From TK10-74A sp965217625 (GTDB lineage Bacteria > Chloroflexota > Dehalococcoidia > Bin125), in NCBI GenBank assembly GCA_965217625.1, contig OZ244557.1:806001-870000 (forward strand): DNA of 64,000 bases. The letters run 5' to 3'. The notes below the pieces were generated by a model. It was not told the origin of the DNA and made no database searches. It saw nothing but the letters and a program-made list of their open reading frames with translations. The position numbers and the translations under genes were made by a program. Below, one piece after another: positions 44,939-53,234 of this stretch (within the stretch, counting starts at the first letter, position 1; each line of letters starts with the position of its first letter).

Positions 44939-46093
44939 TCAGGCCAAGAGCCACTTGAGTGTTGACTCGTTGAAGCCTTCCAAGCTCAACTCCGTGCGGC
45001 TCCAGTCGGCGAAGCGGTAGCGGCTCCGGATGTCCGCCCCTGAGTCGTCCGCGGGAGCGTGGTCGAGGATCCGGATCGGAGTCTTCTTCCGCCCCCCGAT
45101 CTCCAGGTCCGGCGTCCATCCCGTGTAGTTGGAGAACACGTGATAGAGAACTTGGCGCGCATACTCGTCGTGAGGTGGGAGCGAGTAGCCAACAACTCCG
45201 ACCGAGAGGTTGGCTCCCCCAAACCCTTGACTGTCCCACCAGAGATTGCGCAAACGCCCCAGGTAGGGGAGCTTAGCCGCCGACGGCGCCGAGATGAGTG
45301 GGGACCAACTCCAGTGATCGAGTTGGATGAGCGGTTCGAGGTTGCGGACGCGGTGAATCTTGCGCAGCGGATCAGCGGGACCCCGGGGACCGTCAGTCAA
45401 GGGAGTCGACGCCACGAGCCGGCCGGCCCCGAATACAGGGTCTTCAACCTCGTAATCATCACCCCAGATTCCTGTCATGAGCTCAACCCGCTCCTCGTAA
45501 CCGGAGCGATCACACCAGTCGATTGAGCCGTGGAGCTTCAGAACGATGACTTCCTCATCGGACTCCTTGGAGTGGTCGACCGTGTTCATTGTCGGACCGA
45601 TCTTCGCATACCGCTGGGGGAAGAGCCGATACGGGACGTTCTCGGCTTTGAGAGCGGACTCAAGCAGTGTGTCGTAGTTGAAGGTGAAGACGACGTCGAA
45701 CGGGTTGAGTTTTCGAGCGAACGCACGATACAAGGCCGGTGGTTCTTTGGGGGTCAGACGATGAAGGATCTCAGCGATCGCGCACCGCACCATGAGCTGC
45801 GAAGCGTTGCCCTCGTCGCTGTGGGTATCGCTACCCTCAAGCCGCAGGAAGTGCTCGACGTCTAGGAAGCCCAAGAACTCCTCGTAGTCGATGTCGTCAA
45901 AGTCGACAGACTTGCCTTCGCAGGCCGACACGTACCGGATGTATCGCTTGAGGTCTCTCTCGAAGGCAGTCTCGGCCCCATATTTTGCGCGGATCAGGTC
46001 CCGGACCTCGCTGAAGAGTTCCGATCCCAAGGGGAGGCCGGCCGGTCGAGAGAAGCCCGCGCCGAGGAACAAGACTCGGAAGGTTCTGGACAT
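44939..46093 (-). CDS. SIR2-like domain protein, putative defence effector
   Basis: A 384-residue protein of the SIR2_2-like group, probably an NAD-binding or NAD-consuming enzyme. Visible motifs: VLFLGAGFSRPAGLP (GAG at 11-13), VVFTFNYDTLLE (Asn-Tyr-Asp at about 139-141), VLKLHGSIDW (His188) and GVVGYSLPPHDEYARQ in the C-terminal half, in the order seen in bacterial SIR2 defence proteins. No membrane segment or other domain is seen. Base composition is clearly less GC-rich than its neighbours, with A/T-ending codons, suggesting transfer. It starts 33 bases after the nuclease-methylase stop on the same strand, so the two are probably one operon. The defence role is inferred from family and context. 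Confidence 0.8.
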   Translation of the reverse strand: MSRTFRVLFLGAGFSRPAGLPLGSELFSEVRDLIRAKYGAETAFERDLKRYIRYVSACEGKSVDFDDIDYEEFLGFLDVEHFLRLEGSDTHSDEGNASQLMVRCAIAEILHRLTPKEPPALYRAFARKLNPFDVVFTFNYDTLLESALKAENVPYRLFPQRYAKIGPTMNTVDHSKESDEEVIVLKLHGSIDWCDRSGYEERVELMTGIWGDDYEVEDPVFGAGRLVASTPLTDGPRGPADPLRKIHRVRNLEPLIQLDHWSWSPLISAPSAAKLPYLGRLRNLWWDSQGFGGANLSVGVVGYSLPPHDEYARQVLYHVFSNYTGWTPDLEIGGRKKTPIRILDHAPADDSGADIRSRYRFADWSRTELSLEGFNESTLKWLLA

Positions 46094-46126
46094 GTCGCAA
46101 GTATCGCACGACGACTAGCGAACGGC

Positions 46127-48952
46127 CTACAGCGGCCGGCCCGAGACGACGGGCTCCGAGGCCAGCAGGTCGCGGAGGGTCGCCAGGTCCGGCAGGCCCA
46201 GGATCTCCGACACGCCGTCATCCAGGGCGCGGCGGGCGGGGCAATCCGCCATGGCCGACAAGCGCTCAAACTCGGCTTCCGCCAGCCGATCGAACAGGTC
46301 CGACAGGCTCTGGAGTTGCGCTGGCGCGAGGCGACGCGGGTCAAGCACGGGCAACTCCTCCAAGTCGGCCTTCTTCGTGGCGACCCAGCCGGCCCTTGTG
46401 CTCGTCCGTTGGGCGAGGATGGTCAAGAGGCCCAGGGTGGAATTGAGCCAGATGGCGAGCGCTTTCTCGACTGCCACGTCTTCAACGCGGACGGGCCACC
46501 ATACGTTGGATAGGACGCTTGCCTCCGATCGCATGGCAACAACCCTCGTGGTTTCCAGCCAAAGCCGTTCGGCGATAAGGAGGCGACCCGCCTTCGGCCA
46601 CAGCTGAGCGACCGCCTTGAGATGGCGACCCGGCCTGGGTTTGGCGAGCGGAGCCAAGTACCTGTCCGGCGCGGCGACCAGATGCGTCCTCTGCTCCGTG
46701 TCGTGATTCTCCACCATCGGGTAGGCGGTCGGAGCATCCGTGCGCTCGAAGCCATCCCACACGTCACGCCTGTCAGGGCCAACTTGGCCGAGTTCTTGCA
46801 GCCTGCAGAGCGGGATGCTGGCAGGCGACTCCCCGCCCGGGATCCATACTTCGCCATCGTTCAGCAACCGCAGCGCGCTGCGAATCAGGTCGGCGCGTGA
46901 GAACTGGACTCCGGACCATTGCCCGTGGGCAAGTCGTGATTCTGGGATCGACACGACTTCGCCGACATGGCGACCGTCCACTTCCAGTAACGCCGTGCCC
47001 GCCCCCTCGAGTTCCGCCGGCGGCGTCGCGGCGATGGCCTGGGCGACGCGGTGCGCATCCAGTACGCCATCCGGGTTCCGCCAGAGATTGACGAAGGTGG
47101 TGCGACGCTCGACGGTGTCGCGTTCCTCGGGACGGCGCGTCGCGATCAGCAACGCCTCCGAGAGGTCCGTGCTGTCGGAGAAGTTCCAACGCTGGGGGTC
47201 GTGTGAAGCGACGACCATGTCGAGGGTGAAGTCATGCTCGATCAGGGCGCGAGTCTGTTGCCAGGATGGGCCGGTGCAGAGTGTCACGGGCAGCACCAAC
47301 GCCAAGCGTCCCTCGCCGGGACGCAGCTTGGGGGAGGCCGCCGCGACAAAGGCCGCGCCGAGTCCGGCGGTGGCGGATGCTTGTCTTGACTTGAGGCGGC
47401 GCGACAGCTCGGCCTGGAGCTTGCGCCGCTCCTCCGGGGGCAGGCTGCCAAACAGCAGGTTGCCACCCACGGAACGGGTGAAGGGCGGATTCATGATCGC
47501 CAGGTCCAGGTCCGGCAGGGTCGCGGTCTGCCCCGCTTCCACGCCGCGGGAGCCCGTCCCCGATACCCGCTTCGCATCACTGGTCCCGACTCCCATCACC
47601 TCCGCCGACAACGCGTGCTGGACCGGTACCTCGTCCTGGCCCAAGTACTCGAGCGAGCCCAGCGACACTTCCTCTCCTTCGGCGCCGAGGGACATGACGT
47701 ACAGGTTCATGCGGTCGAACTGGATCTCCGGGTTGAGCATCGCGAGGCTGGTCGCGGCGAAGTGGACGGCGGACAGTTGCACGTCGTAGCCGTGGAGTGC
47801 CCGTTCCACCATCGCCTTGTGCAGATCGGCCTGGCGCCGGCCACCGGCAGCGGTGTGGAGACGGCCAACCTCGGTGGCCACCGCCATCAGCAGCGTGCCG
47901 GTCCCGCAGGCCAGATCGGCCACGTTGAGGGAGGCCGGGAACTCGTGGTCCCTCCAGTCGACGCCCGCGGGCCAGTCGTGGAACACCAGCCGAGAAAGCA
48001 GCGTGGCCGCGGGTACCGACGTGTAATACGCGCCGCTGAACTTGGCGTCGGTCAACAGCGTGTGGAAGAGCCGCCCGGACAGGTCGTGGCCTTCCAGGCG
48101 GCGGGTGCTCTTCACAGCCCCCACAAGGGGATCGAGGACCGGCATCTGGACATCGTCCGGCCCGTCGTCAAGGACATTGAGGATGCGGGCGGCCAGATCG
48201 AAGACCGGGACGTAGTCGATGTTCTCGCAGATGTCGCGCCAGGCATGGCCCAGCCCGGGAATCCCCTGTCCCAACGCTTCGCGGACCGTCAGAACGTCCT
48301 CGTTGGCGGCGGCGAGACGGTCCTGGAAGGCGAGCGCGTTGAAGAGCACCAGACAGCCGATGCGGAGGGCAGCGGCACGGTCCTTCTCCTGGTCGGTGCT
48401 GGCGATGATGTCGGCGATGCGACGCGACGTGCGGGCGTGCTTGCCGGCTTGCTTCGCCGCCTGTTCCAGCGCGTAGCCGACCGCAGCCGCAGCGGCGGCA
48501 ACTCGGTCCCCACCTTCGAGTTCCAGCGGAAGAGCATGCAACTGCTGGGCGATGTCCGCGACGGACCCGGTTCTGATCTGCCTCCCCGGCGCGGGAGCCC
48601 CGCGACTACCGTGCACCCACCATTGCAGGTCCGTCGCGGCCTCAAGCTCGGCGCCCGTGTTCTCCGCATGGCGAAGCCTGCTGGGGTAGAGAACGCCGAT
48701 GAGCCCAAGAGCGTCCGGAAATCCCTTGAGGCGGTCGTCGAGTTGGCTTCTGAGATCGCTGTCCGATCCCTCCCACTTGCACTCCAGGATGATGAGGTCT
48801 CCGGTTCGCAGTTCGGCGCGGACATCGGGGACGCCCTTGCGGCTGCGGCGCTCGGCCCTGGCCCGGACGCCACGGTCGCGGAGGAACTCGGCAAGAAGAA
48901 CGTTGACGCCTTCCTCGCGAGTTGTCTCTGGCTCGTTACGTCGAGTTGGCAT
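46127..48952 (-). CDS. Fused PD-(D/E)XK nuclease and N6-adenine DNA methyltransferase
   Basis: About 941 residues. The N-terminal domain carries a nuclease motif: VPDVRAELRTGDLIILECKW, with Asp43, Glu57 and Lys59. A helical linker follows, then the methylase: motif I ADLACGTGTLLMAV (about 342-354) and motif IV IMNPPFTRSVGG (about 485-496). The C-terminal part has the WLNSTLGLL and KKADLEELPVLDP features of a target-recognition domain. This is the type IIG/IIL restriction architecture (cut, modify and recognise in one chain). ATG at 48952 (MPTRRNEPETTREE) is chosen; a TTG 12 codons upstream lies in the 3' arm of the 5S terminator. It is followed by the SIR2 gene. Confidence 0.85.
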   Translation of the reverse strand: MPTRRNEPETTREEGVNVLLAEFLRDRGVRARAERRSRKGVPDVRAELRTGDLIILECKWEGSDSDLRSQLDDRLKGFPDALGLIGVLYPSRLRHAENTGAELEAATDLQWWVHGSRGAPAPGRQIRTGSVADIAQQLHALPLELEGGDRVAAAAAAVGYALEQAAKQAGKHARTSRRIADIIASTDQEKDRAAALRIGCLVLFNALAFQDRLAAANEDVLTVREALGQGIPGLGHAWRDICENIDYVPVFDLAARILNVLDDGPDDVQMPVLDPLVGAVKSTRRLEGHDLSGRLFHTLLTDAKFSGAYYTSVPAATLLSRLVFHDWPAGVDWRDHEFPASLNVADLACGTGTLLMAVATEVGRLHTAAGGRRQADLHKAMVERALHGYDVQLSAVHFAATSLAMLNPEIQFDRMNLYVMSLGAEGEEVSLGSLEYLGQDEVPVQHALSAEVMGVGTSDAKRVSGTGSRGVEAGQTATLPDLDLAIMNPPFTRSVGGNLLFGSLPPEERRKLQAELSRRLKSRQASATAGLGAAFVAAASPKLRPGEGRLALVLPVTLCTGPSWQQTRALIEHDFTLDMVVASHDPQRWNFSDSTDLSEALLIATRRPEERDTVERRTTFVNLWRNPDGVLDAHRVAQAIAATPPAELEGAGTALLEVDGRHVGEVVSIPESRLAHGQWSGVQFSRADLIRSALRLLNDGEVWIPGGESPASIPLCRLQELGQVGPDRRDVWDGFERTDAPTAYPMVENHDTEQRTHLVAAPDRYLAPLAKPRPGRHLKAVAQLWPKAGRLLIAERLWLETTRVVAMRSEASVLSNVWWPVRVEDVAVEKALAIWLNSTLGLLTILAQRTSTRAGWVATKKADLEELPVLDPRRLAPAQLQSLSDLFDRLAEAEFERLSAMADCPARRALDDGVSEILGLPDLATLRDLLASEPVVSGRPL

Positions 48953-48987
48953 CTTCGGGGTCCCGGTTCGCCTGGTGGGCAAATGCA

Positions 48988-49011
48988 AACGCCCGCCGGA
49001 TGACGGGCGTT
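48988..49011 (-). terminator. Terminator of the tRNA-Ala-5S unit
   Basis: Minus-strand stem AACGCCCG/CGGGCGTT (8 bp, loop TCATCCGG), followed by TGCATTTG, begins 13 bases after the 5S 3' end. The T-rich tail is short and interrupted, so termination may be incomplete. The methylase ATG lies only 36 bases further on. Confidence 0.7.
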
Positions 49012-49024
49012 GTGCGGAGGTTGG

Positions 49025-49141
49025 GCTGGCGATGGCCTATTTTCCGCAGGGGGTTGCCCCCCGAGTATCGTCAGCGCTGCGGCGTTTCACTTCCGTGTTC
49101 GGGATGGGAACGGGTGGGGCCACCGCGCTCTAATCACCAGC
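49025..49141 (-). rRNA. rrf: 5S ribosomal RNA
   Basis: Minus strand, about 117 nt. It has the 5S hallmarks CCCACCCGTTCCCATCCCGAAC and GGAAGTGAAACGC, and complementary ends GCTGGTGAT and ATCGCCAGC that form helix I. Ends are set from that helix, to within a base or two. No 23S gene precedes it; tRNA-Ala is 52 bases upstream. Confidence 0.95.
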
Positions 49142-49193
49142 GCCACGAGCATTGTAGGACCACTGCGGCGTTCCGCGCTAGCGGTGGTGGCGG

Positions 49194-49269
49194 TGGTGGA
49201 GCCGAGGGGGATCGAACCCCTGACCTCCGCCTTGCAAAGGCGGCGCTCTCCCGGCTGAGCTACGGCCCC
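49194..49269 (-). tRNA. tRNA-Ala (UGC)
   Basis: A 76-nt cloverleaf on the minus strand: acceptor GGGGCCG/CGGCTCC, D-arm GCTCAGCCGGGAGAGC, anticodon stem CCGCC/GGCGG around the loop TTTGCAA (anticodon TGC), T-loop GGTTCGATCC and an encoded CCA end. It lies just upstream of 5S rRNA. Confidence 0.97.
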
Positions 49270-49370
49270 GGGCGGGGAGTCCGGCCGGGGAGGGCCTCGG
49301 CGGACTCGATGCCCGACCAGTCTACTCCCCTCGGTCGCCTCGGCGGCGGAGGGCGGGGGCCGCCCCGCCG

Positions 49371-51527
49371 CTAGACGGCGGGGGCCTCTTCGCGGACGTG
49401 CACCAGGGGCAGCCGGACGACCATCTCGGTGAACTCGCCGGGCGCGGACTCGACGCGGATGGAGCCGCCGTGCTTCTGCACGATGTCGCGGGAGATGGCG
49501 AGGCCCAGGCCGGTGCCGCGGTCGGTCGGCTTCGTGGTGAAGAAGGGGTTGAAGATCTTCTCGGCGACTTCGGGCGGCATGCCGCTGCCGTTGTCGCGGA
49601 TGCGCACCTCGACATGGTCCGCGCCCCGCCGGGTGGTGAGGAGCAGCGTGGGCATGTAGTCGGCGGCGGTACCGGCCTCCTGGGCGGCGCGCCGTTTCTC
49701 GTCGGTGGCGTCGCAGGCGTTGCCCACCATGTTCAGGAAGACGCGCCCCAGTTCCTGCGGCACCGCCTCGATCTCGCCGGCGTCGGGGTCGAGCTCCTGC
49801 TTCAGGTCGAGCTGGAAGTTGGGGTCGGTGGCGCGGGCGCTGTGGTAGGCGAGACGGGCGTGCTCGTCGACGAGCTTGTTGATGTCGGTGGCCTGCACCT
49901 CGGTCGACTCCCGCCCCATCTGCAGCATGTCCTGCACGATGCGGTTGGCGCGGTCGCCGTGCGAGAGGATGCGCTGCAGGTTGTCGCCCAGGTCCGTCGT
50001 GATCTCGTTGACCAGGTCCCGCTGATCGTCGCTCAGCGTGCCGCCGGCCTCCTTGAGCACCTCCTGCATTTCCTCGATCAACTCTTCCGACGACTCGGAG
50101 AAGTTCTTGACGAAGTTGAGGGGGTTGCGGATTTCGTGCGCGACGCCGGCGGTCAACTCCCCGAGCGCCGCCAGCTTCTCGCGCACGACGATCTGGTCCT
50201 GGGCCTTCTGCAGGTCGGCCAGCACGACTTCCAACTGATCGTTCTTGCCCTGCAGCTCTTGCGCGAGCTGCTCCACCAGGTTGAGGCGCTGCACCTCGTG
50301 GGCGTGGCGACGGAACACCTCGAGGGCCGCGGCCATATCGGCCACCTCGTCCTGGCCGATGATCTCGACCGGGGCCTCGATATCGCCTTCCGCCATGCGC
50401 CGCATGCGGTCGGACAGCTGTTCGAGACGGCTCAGCAGCACGCGGCCGACGTAGAGCCAGGCGATGAGCAGCGCGCCGCCGACGCTGACGCCGCTGATGG
50501 CGAGCAGCAGCGTGCGCCCCGTCCCGATCGCCTGGCTGGCCGCCTGCGTGGCCTCTTCGGCGCTCGCGTTCGCCGCGCTCACCAGGTCATCGACTTCGTT
50601 GACGAGGTCGATGACGATCACCCGGTTGAGCGCCAGCAGCGCTTGCTGGCGCTCCCGCAGCCGCAATTCCTGCTCGAACAGGTCGAAGCCGCGGTCGTCG
50701 TCGAGGCCGGCGGCGAACATCTGCGCGAAGATGGGCTCGAGCTCGCCGCGCAGGGGCTCCCCGAGCGAGCGCAGGTTGCGCTGCATGCGTCCGGCCGCCG
50801 CCTCGAAGCGCTCCCGCAGCGGCTCGACGGCCGCGGCGATCGAGAGGCTCGATGCGGTCGCCATCAGTTGGGTGGCGATGTTGAGATCGCCCTGCAACTC
50901 GGCGAGATGGCGATAGCGGGCGATCTCCTCCTCGGAGAGGTGCTCGGCGCGGGGCGCGGCGGGCGCGCCGAGGGCGCGGTAGCCGGTCAGCGCGAAGAAC
51001 AACTGGTCGTCGATGGCGGGGATCACCAGGCTGTCGAGCAGGCTGCGCAGTTGCGCGAACTCCTCCAGCCCGGCCTCACTGCGCTCGGTCAGCGTGAAGA
51101 GCGCCGATCGGTCGGCCTTGATCGCCTCGATGTTGAAGACCAGCTCGTCGGCCTGGGCGCGGATCGCCGCGAAGCGCTCGTCGCCGGCCTCTCTGCCCTC
51201 CAGCACCGCGAGTTGCTCTTCGAAGGCGCGCTGGCCCTCGGCAATCGTCGCGGAGACGGCGGCGAGTTCCTCGGGCGTCGCAGCCGCCGCGAGGTTCGGC
51301 GCCGCCGCCACCAGCGTGCTGCTGTACTCCGCGACGCCGAAGGCGAGCTCCAGCTCGGGAATGCTGCCCTCGTTGACGCGGGCCTGCGCGCTGCCGACGC
51401 TGTTGAACGAGAACCAGCCCACCAGACTCGCGGCCACGGTCAGGACGACGGCGCCGCCAATCCCCAGGTAGAGCTGCGTCGAGATCCGAAAGCGCAGGGC
51501 AAGCAGCCGCTTGAGGTAGTCGCTCAC
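49371..51527 (-). CDS. Membrane sensor histidine kinase
   Basis: A 718-residue kinase. TM1 (about 17-40), a large extracytoplasmic helical sensor region (about 42-335), TM2 (about 340-362), a HAMP domain, a coiled coil, then the DHp box VAHEIRNPLNF (phospho-His near residue 464) and the ATPase domain with NMVGNACDA (N box), RIRDNGSGMPPEV (G1) and GTGLGLAIS (G2). It has no receiver of its own. GTG is the start, overlapping the binding-protein stop as GTGA. It is the last gene of the five-gene signalling operon; the partner receiver is probably the REC-PP2C protein. Confidence 0.93.
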   Translation of the reverse strand: MSDYLKRLLALRFRISTQLYLGIGGAVVLTVAASLVGWFSFNSVGSAQARVNEGSIPELELAFGVAEYSSTLVAAAPNLAAAATPEELAAVSATIAEGQRAFEEQLAVLEGREAGDERFAAIRAQADELVFNIEAIKADRSALFTLTERSEAGLEEFAQLRSLLDSLVIPAIDDQLFFALTGYRALGAPAAPRAEHLSEEEIARYRHLAELQGDLNIATQLMATASSLSIAAAVEPLRERFEAAAGRMQRNLRSLGEPLRGELEPIFAQMFAAGLDDDRGFDLFEQELRLRERQQALLALNRVIVIDLVNEVDDLVSAANASAEEATQAASQAIGTGRTLLLAISGVSVGGALLIAWLYVGRVLLSRLEQLSDRMRRMAEGDIEAPVEIIGQDEVADMAAALEVFRRHAHEVQRLNLVEQLAQELQGKNDQLEVVLADLQKAQDQIVVREKLAALGELTAGVAHEIRNPLNFVKNFSESSEELIEEMQEVLKEAGGTLSDDQRDLVNEITTDLGDNLQRILSHGDRANRIVQDMLQMGRESTEVQATDINKLVDEHARLAYHSARATDPNFQLDLKQELDPDAGEIEAVPQELGRVFLNMVGNACDATDEKRRAAQEAGTAADYMPTLLLTTRRGADHVEVRIRDNGSGMPPEVAEKIFNPFFTTKPTDRGTGLGLAISRDIVQKHGGSIRVESAPGEFTEMVVRLPLVHVREEAPAV

Positions 51528-52813
51528 GGCTCGATACTCCCCATGCGGTCCACGGGGTGGTACCGGCCGTCACTGCCGATCACGGTCAGGAAGACCGCGT
51601 CCGACCCCTGGTTGTCGCTGGCGTTGTCGCCGTAGCGCAGCGTGAACCCGTCGATGTCGATCGCCTCGCCACGCAGCAGCCCGTCGAGGAAGCAGCCCCG
51701 GTCGAGCTCGCGGCCGCAGCGCTCCAGGCCGGCGATGGCGAGGCGCCCGGCGAGGTAGCCCTCGAGGGAGACGAAGCCCGGGACCGCGTCGGGCGCGTAG
51801 GCCGACAGCGCGTCGTGATAGGCCGCGACGACCGGCAGCGCGTCGTCGGTCGGGAAGGGCACCACCTGCGTGACGAAGACGCCCTCGCCGGACGGCCCGA
51901 GCTCGTCCGCCAGGGCGTTGCTGCCCACGAAGGAGACGGTCATGAAGACCGGGTCGAGTCCCGTGTACCGCGCCCAGGACACCAACGCGGCCACGGGCCG
52001 GTAGGCGCCGATGATGATCACCGCCTCGGGGTCTCCCGCGCGCAAGTCGAGCAGGGCCGTCTTCACGGCCGTCGTATTGCGCGTGTAGGCCCCCACGGCG
52101 ACGGGCTCGGCGCCCCGGCGCTCGAGGGCCAGCTGCACGCCGCGGAGCCCGGCGCGGCCGTACGAGTCGTCCTGGTACATCACGGCGATGCGCTCGATGT
52201 CTAGGTCCGCCGTGAGGCGGGCGACCATCTCCTCGGTCTCCTGGTAGTAGGAGGCGCGGAGGTTGAGCACGTTCTCGAGCTGCGCATCCCGCAGCAACTC
52301 GGCCCCGGTGAAGGGCGCGATGTAGGGAACGCCGGCGGCCTCGGCCACCGGGACCGCGGACCGCGACGTGGGCGTACCGACCGCGCCGATCAGCGCGAAG
52401 ACGTCGTCCTCGATCAGTTGCAGCGTGTTGGCGATCGCCGCCTCGGGCTCGTAGGCGTCGTCGAGGGACGAGAGATCCACCTGCCGGCCATGGACGCCGC
52501 CGCGCTGGTTGACCTCGTGGAAGGCGGCTTCGATGCCGAGCCGCATGTTGCGGCCGAGCTCCTGCGCGGGCCCGCTGAAGGCGGCGGACTGCCCGAAGAT
52601 GACGCGCTCGTCGGAGACGCCGGGGACTTGCGAGCCGTCGGCGGTCACCGCGGCCGGGGTCAGTGCGGCGTCGGGGCGTGGGGCAGCCGGGTCGGCGTCG
52701 TCCGGACCGCCGGTGCAGGCGAGGCAGGCGACCAGCACCGCGACGACGGAGAGGGTCGCGATTCCTCGGACCCCCAACAGGCGCAGGGCCGTGGGGCGTG
52801 GCACGACGCCCAC
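51524..52813 (-). CDS. Periplasmic amino-acid-type binding lipoprotein (Peripla_BP_6)
   Basis: A 429-residue type I periplasmic-binding-fold protein of the LivJ/branched-chain amino acid group: VIFGQSAAFSGPAQELGRNMRLGIEAAFHEVNQRGG, FALIGAVGTPTSRSAVPVAEAAGVPYIAPFTGA and RIAVMYQDDSYGRAGLRG. The N-terminal signal ends in a lipobox-like LVACLAC, so it is probably an anchored lipoprotein. No transporter genes adjoin; instead it sits between an RsbW-type kinase gene and a histidine kinase gene, suggesting it presents a ligand to the kinase rather than to a permease. GTG start one base after the RsbW-type stop. Confidence 0.88.
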   Translation of the reverse strand: MGVVPRPTALRLLGVRGIATLSVVAVLVACLACTGGPDDADPAAPRPDAALTPAAVTADGSQVPGVSDERVIFGQSAAFSGPAQELGRNMRLGIEAAFHEVNQRGGVHGRQVDLSSLDDAYEPEAAIANTLQLIEDDVFALIGAVGTPTSRSAVPVAEAAGVPYIAPFTGAELLRDAQLENVLNLRASYYQETEEMVARLTADLDIERIAVMYQDDSYGRAGLRGVQLALERRGAEPVAVGAYTRNTTAVKTALLDLRAGDPEAVIIIGAYRPVAALVSWARYTGLDPVFMTVSFVGSNALADELGPSGEGVFVTQVVPFPTDDALPVVAAYHDALSAYAPDAVPGFVSLEGYLAGRLAIAGLERCGRELDRGCFLDGLLRGEAIDIDGFTLRYGDNASDNQGSDAVFLTVIGSDGRYHPVDRMGSIEP

Positions 52814-52814
52814 G

Positions 52815-53234
52815 TCATCCCACCCTCCGGGAGACGAGCGTGATGTGGTTCTTGCCCGAGATGCGCTCGTACTGGACCTGGTCCATCAACGTGCGCACGA
52901 GATGCACGCCCTGGCCGCCGATCCGGCGGTCCTCCAGCGGCGCCGACAGGTCGGGCGGTGGCGCGTCGTGGAGCGGATCGAACGGCCGGCCGTCGTCGGT
53001 CATCTCGATCGTCACCTGCTCCGCCTGCGAGGTCACCGTGAATTGGATCTCGTGCAGACCTTCGTCGTGGCCGTAGTTGATGACGTTGAGACCCAACTCC
53101 TCGAGCGCCAGGTGCACCCGGAAGATCAGCTCGGGGGACCAGTCCTCCTTCTCGCCGATCTCCTCGACCGTCGCGGCGATGCGACCCAGTTCCCCGGGGT
53201 CGGTCACGATGGTGAACGTGTAGGGCGGGCTCAA
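52815..53234 (-). CDS. RsbW/SpoIIAB-type serine kinase (anti-sigma factor family)
   Basis: A 139-residue HATPase_c_2 protein: N box LALEELGLNVINYGH, G1 EMTDDGRPFDP and G2 IGGQGVHLVRTLMD. Members phosphorylate a STAS antagonist and hold a sigma factor or other target. Start TTG at 53234 (TTGAGCCCGCC) overlaps the REC-PP2C stop as TTGA. The first 30 residues (YTFTIVTDPGELGRI) fit the usual N-terminal strand. A cognate sigma factor is not encoded next to it. Confidence 0.88.
   Translation of the reverse strand: MSPPYTFTIVTDPGELGRIAATVEEIGEKEDWSPELIFRVHLALEELGLNVINYGHDEGLHEIQFTVTSQAEQVTIEMTDDGRPFDPLHDAPPPDLSAPLEDRRIGGQGVHLVRTLMDQVQYERISGKNHITLVSRRVG

Noticed and set aside
44939..48988. BREX or DISARM locus
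   Set aside because: The methylase resembles such systems in part, but none of the hallmark partners (PglZ, BrxC-type ATPase, helicase, PLD) is present; the island has only two genes.
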